This document shows, one piece after another, positions 9,901 to 18,091 of a stretch of DNA of 54,840 bases. The position numbers were made by a program, and so were the translations under genes. The notes below the pieces were generated by a model that was not told the origin of the DNA, did no database searches, and saw only the letters and a program-made list of their open reading frames with translations. Origin of the DNA: Variovorax sp. Root318D1 (GTDB lineage: Bacteria > Pseudomonadota > Gammaproteobacteria > Burkholderiales > Burkholderiaceae_C); the NCBI RefSeq assembly GCF_001424835.1, contig NZ_LMCQ01000011.1:1-54840 (forward strand). The letters are read 5' to 3'. Every line of letters begins with the position of its first letter. Position 1 is the first letter of the stretch.

Positions 9901-10195
9901 CGCGCACCAGCTCTTCGGGGCTGCGCTCGGCGAATTGCTCCAGCCACTGATCGAGCCGCTCGCGCATCTCGCCGGCGGCCTTCTTGGTGAAGGTGATTGC
10001 CAGGATCTCGTGCGGCTCGCAGGCGGAGTCGCCCTCTTCGAGCAACGCGCGCAAGATGCGCGACACCAGCATCCAGGTCTTGCCCGCGCCGGCGCAGGCC
10101 TCGACGGCAACCGATCGCCGCGGATCGCAGGCAACGGTGTAGAAGGCCTCGCGCGAGACGTGCCGGCCGTTGTGTTCGTAGGCGGCGCCGTTCAT
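6932..10195 (-). CDS. addA: AddA-type UvrD/Rep helicase-nuclease
   Basis: The 1087-residue protein is a superfamily 1A helicase with a C-terminal nuclease. Visible motifs are Walker A VEACAGAGKTWML (about residues 31-43), motif Ia AITFTKKAAGEM, motif II LLIDEFQDTNPLQW, motif III IVGDPKQSIYRFRRAEP and motif V LLTVHGAKGLEADTV. A PD-(D/E)XK-type end carries RIDRLV and ILDYKSAA. With AddB it would unwind and resect double-strand DNA ends for RecA loading. ATG 10195 overlaps the addB stop by 4 bases, which decides the start. Length is in the usual range for AddA-like proteins of Burkholderiales. Confidence 0.88.
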   Translation of the reverse strand: MNGAAYEHNGRHVSREAFYTVACDPRRSVAVEACAGAGKTWMLVSRILRALLEEGDSACEPHEILAITFTKKAAGEMRERLDQWLEQFAERSPEELVRELVMRGVRPDAALAAVPRLQGLYRRLLEGGRPVQFRTFHAWFAGLLRNAPLAVLRELGLPANYELLEDDAEARARTWRPFFEAVTSDKEALADYYAVVATYGRSQTAKALGEALTRRVEFVLSDPASAVQHFSAMHPALEGMDDPTDALSGEAVRRRWLDRAAALGREANKTPQKAAEAIIDVFGTGEPPSESRAAALAHLRKNFFVAAEDRLTKNLQKYPAAQEAEAELQTLCAAQAQHAAWLYQQRMTRLTRILISAFAEVKRAHGWVDMNDVEQAAQLLLGQSALSGWVQERLDARIAHLLIDEFQDTNPLQWQALYGWLSAYTGAGGSAPRVFIVGDPKQSIYRFRRAEPQVFIAAKKFVREGLGGELLNCDHTHRNARAVVGLVNQAMLAAQEAGEFDGYRAHTTERNDEGELLKLPAIDRDALNTVAHAAPADDGMLHWRDSLVTPRVLPEEQLLQKECEQAARWVAQRIADGTPPRQIMVLARRRNRLAAMQDALRQRHIPVQQPEKNELHDAPEVQDVVALIDALVSPAHDLSLARALKSPLFGIGDDALVQLALRQREQPSLSWFGLIQKGEGLPAELVKAGTRLKQWQRWLAALPPHDALDAIFHDGDVLARFGAAVPAPMRQSALANLRGLVAASLDIEGARFATPYALVRALRAGGVRAPSVAVPDAVQLLTVHGAKGLEADTVLMLDCDAPPPRAQTMGVLVEWKGSDSAPTRFVFMASEKTPPGCAATLLEEEQRARHREELNGLYVATTRARERLVLSSVQPARANESSWWSRLESMCQPTEADEPLVVTPTESVAGSFSMKKMPVLAPAAKEPVAVKKAVAATVDARAAAFGQAMHRLLEWAVPGEALPPAHVRAAAREFMLDAQQARGAAVLAERIRAGAGAWAWDERMIDWHGNEVTLVHEGETLRIDRLVRERASGAWWILDYKSAARPERDAELIAQMQRYRAAVQHAYPGASVRVAFLTGQGELVNLE

Positions 10196-12783
10196 TTCGC
10201 CAATGCTCCAGCCACCATCGAAACCGGGGGTCTCTCGACCTCCCAGAAGTCTTTGCGGCAGAGGCCGCGCGCCGCGCAGTAGTCGCAAATTGCGCCTTCC
10301 CCGAGCGGAGGCAGCGCCGCGCCTCGTGCAATCCGGGCAAAGTCATCGAGGATGCCCGCCACCAGCGCATCGCGCGCCTCCACCACCACGGGCTGTTCGA
10401 CGGTCTGCGTGCCGGACGACTTCTCGCCGACGTTGACGTAGGCGGCGCGCAGCGTGTCGTCGGCCACCAGCGCGGCATAGAAGGCCAGCTGCGTGTCCTC
10501 GGTCGGGTCCTTCACTCGCTCCTTGGTCACCGCGGCGGATTCGGTCTTGTAGTCGATCACGAAGGCTTGGCCGTCGGGCATGCGGTCGATTCGGTCCAGC
10601 CGGCCGACCAGTTGCAGGTTGCCCAGCGGCTGCTCCTTCCACGGCTCCGACTCGACGAAGACGGCGCCGCTTGCCTCGTGCCCCGCAAGCCATAGCAGGT
10701 AGCCGTCGCGCACGGCCGGCCACGCCGCGGCGAACGGCAAAAATTCGGCATCGGACAGCGCGAACTCGCGGGTGGCATCCTCGGCCGCCGCGCTCATGAG
10801 GGCCATGCGCTCGGCAACGTCGTAGGTCGGCTGCTCTTTAAGCGCTTCATGAAAATAACCCAGCACGGCGTGCAGCCAGTTGCCGAAGTCGCGCTTGTCG
10901 ACCTCGGCATCGAGCTCGTCCGCGCTGCGCAAGCCCAGTTGCCGCAAGGCAAAGAAGCGGTAAGGACAGCGACGCAGGTCCTCATAGACGGTGGTCGAGA
11001 TGTTCCGCAGCGGTAGCAGCGCGCCGGAAGGCGTTGGATACATCGTCGGCTGCAGAGCCACCTCACGCGGCGTGCGCGGATCTGTCGCAAGCTGCAGGGC
11101 ATGGTCGAGCTGCAGCGCCTGCACCAGCGGGCTCGGGCGGACGGGCTCGCCGCTGGCATCGGACTGCCGCCACAGAATTTCGCAGCACGGGTTGCACAGC
11201 GCCGCGGCCCAGGCTGCGCGTTGCGCGGCCTCTAGGGTTTCGCGCGCGGGCAGGCCCAGTTCGGCGCGCTGGGCGGCACTCCAGTTGCCCGGCGGCTCGG
11301 GAGAGGCCGGCAGGCGTCGGTCGTCGCAGCCGGGAATGACCACGGCGCCGAACGCGCGGCCCAACAACTGGTGCAGCGGCAACACCACCACCTGGGGCGT
11401 GTCGCTGCCGGCGGGCGGCACGAAGCTGGCGTCTTCCAGCACATCGCGCACCCAGGCCGTGAACTCGGCCAGCGTGTGGCGTCCGCCGGGAAAGTCGTCG
11501 TCGTCGCCGTGCGCATCGGCATCGAGCCACAGCGCGCCGATCACCTTGGCGCCGGCCATGTCGGCTGCGAGCGGCTCCCATTGGGCACCGGCCTCCAGCA
11601 GTTCGCGTAGCGCGCGGAGCCAGTCGGCCAGCGGCCTCGACTTGGCCATCGCCATGCGGCGGCCTTCGATGGCCTCGGTGAACGGGAGCAGCGCAATGTC
11701 TTGCGGCTTTTCGCTGCGCGCGACCTGCCCGCACCAGGCGGACCACTCGCGCACACCTTCGCGGCGCAGCCGAGCCTCCAGCGCCTGGACAGCCATGGCA
11801 TCGCCGTCGGCGCCGCTCTTGAGCCAATCGAGCACCTGGTCGCTGCCGGCGTCGTGCGCAGAGGCGCGCAGCCCGCTCATCACGGTGGCGGCGGCTCGTG
11901 TGGTGGAAAGCTTCCAGCCGGTTTCATCGTGCGCCGTGATCCCCTCGGCCTGGAGCTGCGCACCGATGCGCCGCGTAAGCGCGCGGTCGGTGGTGATCAG
12001 CGCGACCGGCGCGCGGCCCTCGGCCAGGTGCCGCAGCACGCAGGCGGCCGCCAGTTCCGCCTCGTCCTCGGGGTCGGCGGCGACATGGGCGCTGGCGGCC
12101 GCGGCTGGCGAGGCCGTCGGAACCAGCGAAAGATGAATCGCGCGATCGCCCCACAAGGTGCAAAGCGTCTGCGTCAGCGGATCGGTCTGGAAGCCTTCGA
12201 GCACGATGAGCGCATCGACCTGCGCGCGCACGTTCTCGCGCAGCAGCACATCGGTGGCGTAGCCGGAGTTGGCGGCCCAGGCCACCGCCACGCGGATCAG
12301 CGCGCTTTCGGTGCGAAACCATTCCGACTCGCTGCCCGCCTCGGCCACGTGAGCCGCCCGCTGCGCCCACTCGCTGCCCCGCTCTTCGGGGAGCGCGGCA
12401 GCCGCCAGGGGCGCAAGTTGGTATGCCAGCTCGACCACGCGCCCGGCCAGCGCAAAGCGCTCGGCGGTAAAGCCGGCCTGCGACAGCAGTGCCTGGGCCG
12501 TGACCAGGTCGTGTGCCATGTCGAATGCGATGTCGTAGCCCGAGGGAAGGAACCCACCCGCGCTGCGCGCCCAGTTGCGCGTGGTTTCGAAACGCGGCAC
12601 GAAGCCCGGGGTCCCGCATCGCGCCCACATGCTGCGCCCCACGCCCATCAATTGCGCATACGGCACCAGCACCACGGTGCGCGCCGCGTGCAGCTGGCGC
12701 TGTGCAATGGCGCCGGCAATGCGTGCCACCACGCCGTCGGCGGGGTCGCACCACAGGGCCTGGACGGGGTGGCCTTCGTTCAT
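10192..12783 (-). CDS. addB: AddB-type nuclease subunit with Fe-S cluster
   Basis: The 863-residue protein is the partner of AddA. Its C-terminal third is a PD-(D/E)XK nuclease of the RecB kind (VGRLDRIDRMPDG and FVIDYKTESA, near residue 745). It is framed by the four Cys of an iron-sulfur staple: one in DLRRCPYRFFALRQLG (near 604) and three in CDYCAARGLC (near 833-842). The N-terminal half is a degenerate helicase, with no good Walker A seen. It heads a minus-strand operon addB-addA-flavoprotein and is divergent from trxA. Confidence 0.85.
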   Translation of the reverse strand: MNEGHPVQALWCDPADGVVARIAGAIAQRQLHAARTVVLVPYAQLMGVGRSMWARCGTPGFVPRFETTRNWARSAGGFLPSGYDIAFDMAHDLVTAQALLSQAGFTAERFALAGRVVELAYQLAPLAAAALPEERGSEWAQRAAHVAEAGSESEWFRTESALIRVAVAWAANSGYATDVLLRENVRAQVDALIVLEGFQTDPLTQTLCTLWGDRAIHLSLVPTASPAAAASAHVAADPEDEAELAAACVLRHLAEGRAPVALITTDRALTRRIGAQLQAEGITAHDETGWKLSTTRAAATVMSGLRASAHDAGSDQVLDWLKSGADGDAMAVQALEARLRREGVREWSAWCGQVARSEKPQDIALLPFTEAIEGRRMAMAKSRPLADWLRALRELLEAGAQWEPLAADMAGAKVIGALWLDADAHGDDDDFPGGRHTLAEFTAWVRDVLEDASFVPPAGSDTPQVVVLPLHQLLGRAFGAVVIPGCDDRRLPASPEPPGNWSAAQRAELGLPARETLEAAQRAAWAAALCNPCCEILWRQSDASGEPVRPSPLVQALQLDHALQLATDPRTPREVALQPTMYPTPSGALLPLRNISTTVYEDLRRCPYRFFALRQLGLRSADELDAEVDKRDFGNWLHAVLGYFHEALKEQPTYDVAERMALMSAAAEDATREFALSDAEFLPFAAAWPAVRDGYLLWLAGHEASGAVFVESEPWKEQPLGNLQLVGRLDRIDRMPDGQAFVIDYKTESAAVTKERVKDPTEDTQLAFYAALVADDTLRAAYVNVGEKSSGTQTVEQPVVVEARDALVAGILDDFARIARGAALPPLGEGAICDYCAARGLCRKDFWEVERPPVSMVAGALAK

Positions 12784-12941
12784 GTTCTATCGAGGGGTTG
12801 GGGGGCGTGGAGGCGCGACGCGCAAAGGGCTTTTGCTATCGGTGTCATAGCGTTCCCGCATGGCACCCCACCCCTTGGTTTCTGTCACAATGACCAGCAC
12901 TTTAGCTGCACCGAAACTCTCCGCGCACAAGGACACATCTC

Positions 12942-13274
12942 ATGGCCAGCGACCTGATCAAACACATCTCCGATTCTTCCTTCGAAGCCGACGTGCTCAA
13001 GTCCAGCCAGCCGGTGCTGGTCGACTACTGGGCCGAATGGTGCGGTCCCTGCAAGATGATTGCGCCCATCCTCGATGAAGTGTCGGCCGCCTACGAAGGC
13101 AAGCTGCAGATCGCCAAGCTCAATGTGGACGAGAACCGCGACATCCCGGCCAAGTTCGGCATCCGCGGCATCCCCACGCTCATGCTGTTCAAGGACGGCC
13201 AGTTGGCCGCCACCAAGGTGGGCGCCATGAGCAAGGCGCAACTCACCGCCTTCATCGACCAGCAGCTCGCCTGA
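12942..13274 (+). CDS. trxA: Thioredoxin
   Basis: The 110-residue cytosolic thioredoxin reduces disulfides using electrons from thioredoxin reductase. The active site WCGPC is at residues 33-37 and the cis-proline at residue 78 (GIRGIPTL). Length and sequence are typical of the housekeeping enzyme. The gene is followed by a strong intrinsic terminator and then rho, a conserved neighbour in many proteobacteria. The intergenic region of 158 bp from addB must hold both promoters, but I see no clear consensus boxes there. Confidence 0.97.
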   Translation: MASDLIKHISDSSFEADVLKSSQPVLVDYWAEWCGPCKMIAPILDEVSAAYEGKLQIAKLNVDENRDIPAKFGIRGIPTLMLFKDGQLAATKVGAMSKAQLTAFIDQQLA

Positions 13275-13284
13275 GGCATTTCAA

Positions 13285-13321
13285 CCGGCCAGCGCGCAAT
13301 GCGTTGGCCGGACGATTTTTT
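13285..13321 (+). terminator. Intrinsic terminator of trxA
   Basis: An 11-bp stem (13285-13295 with 13301-13311, one G-U wobble), loop GCAAT, then ACGATTTTTT. It lies 10 bases after the trxA stop. Its 3' arm also carries the putative -35 of the rho promoter. Confidence 0.88.
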
Positions 13322-13332
13322 GCTGTCATAAT
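13304..13332 (+). promoter_or_regulatory. Putative sigma-70 promoter of rho
   Basis: TTGGCC (13304-13309), a 17-bp spacer and CATAAT (13327-13332). The -35 lies inside the 3' arm of the trxA terminator. The spacing is ideal and the boxes fair. Confidence 0.5.
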
Positions 13333-13383
13333 CTCCCACAGATCACCGGCCCCTTCGAGGTAACCGGTTCGAGTTCCCCGGTT

Positions 13384-13406
13384 TGTGAAGCAGCTCTCGC
13401 TTCACA
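13384..13406 (+). promoter_or_regulatory. Hairpin in the rho leader
   Basis: TGTGAAGC, a 7-nt loop and GCTTCACA form a perfect 8-bp stem in the roughly 120-nt untranslated leader of rho, followed by a C-rich tract (CCTCCCCCCG) and TTTTT about 15 nt later. rho is autoregulated through its leader in E. coli; a similar role here is inference. Confidence 0.4.
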
Positions 13407-13456
13407 CTAAACCTCCCCCCGTTTTTCCGATCGATTGCCCCGCAAGGGGTCATTCC

Positions 13457-14722
13457 ATGCACTTAAACGAACTCAAGGCACTCCACGTGTCTGAAGTCCT
13501 CAAGCAGGCTGAAGCGCTTGAGATCGAAAACGTCGGCCGCATGCGCAAGCAAGAGCTGATGTTCGCGATCATCAAGAAGCGCGCCAAGGCCGGCGAGCAG
13601 GTCTTTGCCGACGGCGTGCTCGAAATCCTGCCCGACGGCTTCGGCTTTCTGCGCAGCCCCGACACCAGCTTCACCGCCAGCACCGACGACATCTACATTT
13701 CGCCGAGCCAGGTGCGCCGCTTCAACCTGCACACCGGCGACATGATCGAAGGCGAAGTGCGCACGCCCAAGGACGGCGAGCGCTACTTCGCGCTGACCAA
13801 GCTCGACAAGGTCAACGACGGTCCGCCCGAGCAGAACAAGCACAAGGTGATGTTCGAGAACTTGACGCCGCTGTTCCCCAAGGAACAGATGAAGCTCGAG
13901 CGCGACGGCATCAAGAGCGACGAGAACATCACGGGCCGCATCATCGACATCATCGCCCCCATCGGCAAGGGCCAGCGCGCCCTGCTGGTGGCGCCGCCCA
14001 AGAGCGGCAAGACGGTGATGATGCAGCACATCGCCCACGCCATCAGCGCCAACTACCCCGAAGTGCACATGATGGTGCTGCTGGTGGACGAGCGGCCTGA
14101 AGAAGTGACCGAAATGCAGCGCACCGTGAAGGGCGAGGTCATTGCCTCGACCTTCGACGAACCCGCGGCTCGCCACGTGCACGTGGCCGAAATGGTGATC
14201 GAGCGCGCCAAGCGCCTGGTCGAGCTCAAGAAGGACGTGGTGATCCTGCTGGACTCGATCACCCGCCTCGCCCGCGCCTACAACAACGTCGTGCCCTCGT
14301 CGGGCAAGGTGCTGACCGGCGGTGTCGACTCCAACGCGCTGCAGCGCCCCAAGCGCTTCCTGGGCGCGGCTCGCAACGTGGAAGAAGGCGGCTCGCTCAC
14401 CATCATCGGCACTGCGCTGATCGACACCGGCAGCCGCATGGACGAAGTGATCTTCGAAGAGTTCAAGGGCACCGGCAACTCCGAAATCCACCTGGACCGC
14501 CGCCTGTACGAAAAGCGCGTGTTCCCGTCGATCCAGCTCAACCGCAGCGGCACCCGTCGCGAAGAACTGCTGCTCGCCCCCGAGATCCTGCAAAAGACCC
14601 GCATCCTGCGCCAGCTCATGTACAACATGGACGAGATCGAGTCGATGGAACTCATGCTCAAGAACATGAAGGCGACGAAGACCAATGTCGAGTTCTTCGA
14701 CATGATGCGCCGAGGCGGCTGA
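13457..14722 (+). CDS. rho: Transcription termination factor Rho
   Basis: The 421-residue ring ATPase binds C-rich nascent RNA and ends transcription. The N-terminal helical and cold-shock RNA-binding part includes the RNP1-like DGFGFLRSP (near 60-68). The Walker A is APPKSGKT (179-186). [14 protein letters not shown] is the Walker B/Q-loop region and TGGVDSNAL the R-loop side. Length matches E. coli Rho (419). I chose ATG 13457, preceded by AGGGG, because the protein then begins [14 protein letters not shown] as in other Rho proteins; the frame extends 24 codons further upstream but into leader structure. Confidence 0.97.
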   Translation: MHLNELKALHVSEVLKQAEALEIENVGRMRKQELMFAIIKKRAKAGEQVFADGVLEILPDGFGFLRSPDTSFTASTDDIYISPSQVRRFNLHTGDMIEGEVRTPKDGERYFALTKLDKVNDGPPEQNKHKVMFENLTPLFPKEQMKLERDGIKSDENITGRIIDIIAPIGKGQRALLVAPPKSGKTVMMQHIAHAISANYPEVHMMVLLVDERPEEVTEMQRTVKGEVIASTFDEPAARHVHVAEMVIERAKRLVELKKDVVILLDSITRLARAYNNVVPSSGKVLTGGVDSNALQRPKRFLGAARNVEEGGSLTIIGTALIDTGSRMDEVIFEEFKGTGNSEIHLDRRLYEKRVFPSIQLNRSGTRREELLLAPEILQKTRILRQLMYNMDEIESMELMLKNMKATKTNVEFFDMMRRGG

Positions 14723-14744
14723 GCCCCCTCGCGATCGTCGCCCG

Positions 14745-14781
14745 AAAGCGCGTCGTCCCCATTGGGGCGACGCGCTTTTTT
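14745..14781 (+). terminator. Intrinsic terminator of rho
   Basis: AAAGCGCGTCG(T)CCCC pairs with GGGGCGACGCGCTTT around a 3-nt loop (ATT), with a single bulged T, and runs into six T. It ends exactly at the stop codon of the convergent oxidoreductase gene, so it may slow transcripts from both sides, although the T-run favours the plus strand. Confidence 0.9.
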
Positions 14782-15839
14782 CATGGCGCCAAGGCCCGGC
14801 CCTCTTGTGCGCTGCGGGTACCCAGGTCGAGCAGTTCCATGAGCGCCACCGCCTCTGCCGGCGGCACTGGGTTGAGTCCGATGCCGAGGATCGCGTCGCG
14901 CACCGCGGCGTAGTAGTCGACGTAGTTGCCGCGGCGGTTGGGCACCGTGCTCTCGCGCACCCAGTTCTCGACCGCCACCGTCTTCAGCTCACCCGGCAAC
15001 GGGTCCACACCCCAGTCGTCGCCGCCCGGGCGGCCACCAGCGCGGAGCGCGTCTTCCTGCGGATCGACGCCGCGCTTCACATAGCTGCCGCGTGTGCCAT
15101 GCAGGATGTAGCGCGGCGCGGCATGGGCGGCCAGGGTGGTGGCGTGCAGCACCACGCGCAGCGGCGCATGAGGACCGCTTTCATAGCGCAGCACGGCATG
15201 AAAATAGTCCTCGACCTGCGCGCCCTCTCGAAGCACCGCGGTGTCGAGCTGCAGCGTGTCGGGCTTGCCGAACAGCTGAACCGCCTGGTCGACCAGATGG
15301 GCGCCCAGGTCGACCCAAAGACCAGACCCGGGCACTTTCTGCTCGCGCCAGCGGTCGCGCACCTCGGGACGGAAGCGGTCGAAATGCGACTCCAGGTACA
15401 CCGGCCGGCCCACTTCGCCGCTGGCCAGCAAATCTTTGAGCGTGAGGTAGTCGGCGTCGAAACGGCGATTCTGGTAAACCGAGAGCACGCGATTGTTGCG
15501 CTCGGCCAACAACTCGAGTTCGCGAGCTTCGGCGGCATCGAGCGTGAAAGGCTTGTCCACCACGACGTGCTTGCCGGCTTCCAAGGCTGCCCTGGCGACC
15601 GGAAAATGCTGGGCATTTGGCGTGGCAACCACCACCAAGTCGATGTCCGCCCGCGCCACAAGCGCGTCGACGTCGGGCACCACGGCCACGCCGGGCCATT
15701 CGGCATGGACCTTGTGCGGCTGCGAGCTTGCCACCGCTGCCAATTCGAGCCCTGGAACGGCCGAAAGCACCGGCGCGTGGAAAGTCTGGCCGGCAAAGCC
15801 GTAGCCGACGAGGCCGGCACGCAACGTTCTGGAGGTCAT
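14781..15839 (-). CDS. Gfo/Idh/MocA-family NAD(P)-dependent oxidoreductase
   Basis: The 352-residue protein has an N-terminal Rossmann fold ([20 protein letters not shown]) and the family motif [14 protein letters not shown], where the Lys of the EKP-like motif is catalytic. It continues with [12 protein letters not shown] and [15 protein letters not shown], seen in YdgJ-like and inositol/sugar dehydrogenases. It probably oxidises or reduces a polyol or sugar in the cytosol; the substrate is unknown. ATG 15839 ([12 protein letters not shown]) is chosen, since upstream codons overlap the divergent L31 promoter region. Confidence 0.82.
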   Translation of the reverse strand: MTSRTLRAGLVGYGFAGQTFHAPVLSAVPGLELAAVASSQPHKVHAEWPGVAVVPDVDALVARADIDLVVVATPNAQHFPVARAALEAGKHVVVDKPFTLDAAEARELELLAERNNRVLSVYQNRRFDADYLTLKDLLASGEVGRPVYLESHFDRFRPEVRDRWREQKVPGSGLWVDLGAHLVDQAVQLFGKPDTLQLDTAVLREGAQVEDYFHAVLRYESGPHAPLRVVLHATTLAAHAAPRYILHGTRGSYVKRGVDPQEDALRAGGRPGGDDWGVDPLPGELKTVAVENWVRESTVPNRRGNYVDYYAAVRDAILGIGLNPVPPAEAVALMELLDLGTRSAQEGRALAP

Positions 15840-15876
15840 CTGAGAGGCCGCCTTTCGCTCAAAACGGCCAGTATGC

Positions 15877-15882
15877 GATAAT
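15877..15882 (+). promoter_or_regulatory. Possible -10 box upstream of the L31 gene
   Basis: GATAAT lies 115 bp before the ATG of the L31 gene. Only a weak -35 (TTTCGC-like) precedes it at a suitable distance. Confidence 0.3.
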
Positions 15883-15997
15883 CGCTGGCTCCGCGAAAAG
15901 TGCGGCTGGGCGTTTTGCCCGGCGATTCCCCACCCGGAATGGCTTGCCCCTCTGTAGGCACGCTTGTGGCTCTCGCATCGACCCCAAAGGAAAGACC

Positions 15998-16267
15998 ATG
16001 GCAAAAGAAGGCATCCACCCGAATTACCGCGACGTTCTGTTCGTCGACATGTCGAACGGCTTCAAGTTCGTGACCCGTTCGTGCGCGAACACCAAGGAAA
16101 TGGGCAAGACCGACGACGGCCGCGAACTGCCGCTGTTCAAGCTCGACACCACGAGCGAATCGCATCCGTTCTACACCGGCACCCAGAAGTCGGTCGACAA
16201 CATGGGCGGTCGCGTCGAGAAGTTCCGCAACCGCTTCGGCAAGACCACCGGCGCTGCTTCCAAGTAA
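15998..16267 (+). CDS. rpmE2: Ribosomal protein bL31, type B (zinc-independent)
   Basis: The 89-residue large-subunit protein starts [17 protein letters not shown], typical of L31 type B. It has a single Cys (RSCANT) and lacks the CxxC zinc motif of type A. In many bacteria the C-minus form replaces the zinc form when zinc is scarce. Here it may be the sole L31, which cannot be judged from one window. AAAGGAAAG upstream of ATG 15998 is a good ribosome site, and an intrinsic terminator follows the gene. Confidence 0.95.
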   Translation: MAKEGIHPNYRDVLFVDMSNGFKFVTRSCANTKEMGKTDDGRELPLFKLDTTSESHPFYTGTQKSVDNMGGRVEKFRNRFGKTTGAASK

Positions 16268-16286
16268 AGCACGCGCTTTCGCATCG

Positions 16287-16318
16287 AGGGCAGCCCGGTT
16301 TACCGCGCTGCCCTTTTT
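16287..16318 (+). terminator. Intrinsic terminator of rpmE2
   Basis: AGGGCAGC pairs with GCTGCCCT, with an inner CGG/CCG pair set around TTTA, followed by five T. It lies 20 bases after the stop. Confidence 0.85.
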
Positions 16319-16348
16319 CTTTCCCAAGACTGCCGTCCGAACCACCTT

Positions 16349-18088
16349 GTGAACCAGCCCACCCCAGCGATCGTTGCCCAAAGCGCCGTGCGCCGGTTGC
16401 CGCGCATCGCATTGCTGCTGTTATGCGCCGCCTACCTTCTGCCGGGCCTTGTGGGCCGCGGCCCATGGAAAAGCGCGGACATTACCTCGTTCGGCTACAT
16501 GGCCGAGCTGGCGCGCAACACCGAGGGCATCTCTCGCTGGTTCGACCCCCTGCTCCTGGGCCTTCGGCCCGAAACGCCGGCGCTCATCCCGTACTGGATC
16601 GGTGCCTGGGCGATCAAGATCGCGCCCTCGTGGCTGCACCCCGACCTGGCCGTGCGCATCGTCTTTGCGCTGTTGCTCTGGGGCACGTTCACCGCCACCT
16701 GGTACGCGGTCTACTACCTTGCCCGCACCTCGCGGGCCCAGCCGGTGGCATTCGCCTTCGGCGGCGAGGCGCGCCCGACCGACTACGCCCGCGCGATTGC
16801 CGACGGCGGGCTGCTGGCACTGATCGCCTGCCTGGGCCTGGCCCAACTCGGCCATGAAACCACGCCGGCACTGGCACAGTTGTACTTTGCCTCGCATCTT
16901 TTCTACGGCGTCGCCGCGTTGCCGTACCGACGGCTGGGCCCGGTCATCGCGCTGATGGTTGGCACCATCGGCATGACGTTGAGCGGCGGCCCCACGGTCG
17001 GCCTGGCGTTGGCGGTAGGCAGTGCCCTCTTCATGGCCTATGAGCGGCGCACTGCCAAGGCCGAGGCAAACACCACCGCCGACGAAAGTCCCGGCTATAG
17101 CAAAGATGCTCTGGCCACAATGATTGCCGTCGCGCTGGTGGCGGCGGCGCTGGCCACCGGCCTGGGCCTGCTGCAGTGGAAGATTCAGCTGCCCGGCCAT
17201 CATCCGAGCAGCACTTCCGTGCTGAGCGACGTCCGCAGCCAGGCCAAGCTGCTGGTGTGGTTCACCTGGCCCGTCTGGCCCCTCGCTCTCTGGACGCTCT
17301 GGCGCTGGCGCCGGCTGCTCACCGCGCGCCACGTGGCGCTGCCGTTCTGGTTCGCGCTGGTGCCGCTGGCTGCCACCTGGACTACCGACTATTCCGACCG
17401 GTCGCTGCTGCTGGCGCTGCCCGCCCTCGCCACGCTGGCGGCATTCGCGCTGCCCACGTTCCGGCGCAGCGTGGCGGCGCTGATCGACTGGTTCAACGTG
17501 CTGTTCTTCAGCGGCCTGGCGGTGCTGGGGTGGATCTACTGGGTTGCCATGCAGACCGGCGTGCCGCCCAAGCCGGCGGCCAGCGTGGCGCGGCTGGTGC
17601 CCGGCTTCGTGCCCGAGTTCTCGGCAATTCCCTTCGTGCTGGCCCTGGCCGCAAGCATCGCCTGGTGCTGGCTGGTGCGCTGGCGCACCGGGCGCCACCG
17701 CGCGGCGCTCTGGAAAACGCTGGTGCTTCCGGCCGGAGGCACCGCCCTGTGCTGGATGCTGCTGATGACGCTCTGGCTGCCTTCCATCGATTACGCACGC
17801 AGCTATGTGCCGCAGGTGCGCGCGGTGGCCGAGCGCGTCGGCCAGCCAAGCTGCATCGCCGAGCTGGCGCTCAGCCGGGCGCACATTGCGGCCCTGCAGC
17901 ACCACGGCCGTTTCAACTTGCAGCCGCTGCTGCTCGGCACCAACTGCCCCTGGCTGCTGGTGAGCCCCGACACCATCGAGCGGCTTCACCTCATCATTCC
18001 GCTGGAGAAATGGCGCTTCAACGGCACCCTCCGCCGGCCCAGCAGTGCAACCGACGACCTGCTGCTCTACCAGAAGATCGCGCCGTAG
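16349..18088 (+). CDS. Polytopic membrane protein, GT-C glycosyltransferase-like
   Basis: The 579-residue inner-membrane protein has about 10-12 predicted hydrophobic segments and a C-terminal extramembrane part with two Cys (GQPSCIAE, GTNCPWLL). The first loop, GRGPWKSADITSFGYMAELA, has the acidic residue and general look of the first periplasmic loop of GT39/GT83 (ArnT-like) GT-C enzymes, which use polyprenyl-phosphate sugars. That assignment is tentative. GTG 16349 is the start given, and there is no strong ribosome site. Only 3 bases separate its stop from the MATE gene, so the two are an operon. Confidence 0.65.
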   Translation: MNQPTPAIVAQSAVRRLPRIALLLLCAAYLLPGLVGRGPWKSADITSFGYMAELARNTEGISRWFDPLLLGLRPETPALIPYWIGAWAIKIAPSWLHPDLAVRIVFALLLWGTFTATWYAVYYLARTSRAQPVAFAFGGEARPTDYARAIADGGLLALIACLGLAQLGHETTPALAQLYFASHLFYGVAALPYRRLGPVIALMVGTIGMTLSGGPTVGLALAVGSALFMAYERRTAKAEANTTADESPGYSKDALATMIAVALVAAALATGLGLLQWKIQLPGHHPSSTSVLSDVRSQAKLLVWFTWPVWPLALWTLWRWRRLLTARHVALPFWFALVPLAATWTTDYSDRSLLLALPALATLAAFALPTFRRSVAALIDWFNVLFFSGLAVLGWIYWVAMQTGVPPKPAASVARLVPGFVPEFSAIPFVLALAASIAWCWLVRWRTGRHRAALWKTLVLPAGGTALCWMLLMTLWLPSIDYARSYVPQVRAVAERVGQPSCIAELALSRAHIAALQHHGRFNLQPLLLGTNCPWLLVSPDTIERLHLIIPLEKWRFNGTLRRPSSATDDLLLYQKIAP

Positions 18089-18091
18089 CAA

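Noticed and set aside
8348..10282. Plus-strand ORF of 644 codons over addA
   Set aside because: Antisense shadow of a clear AddA helicase in GC-rich DNA.
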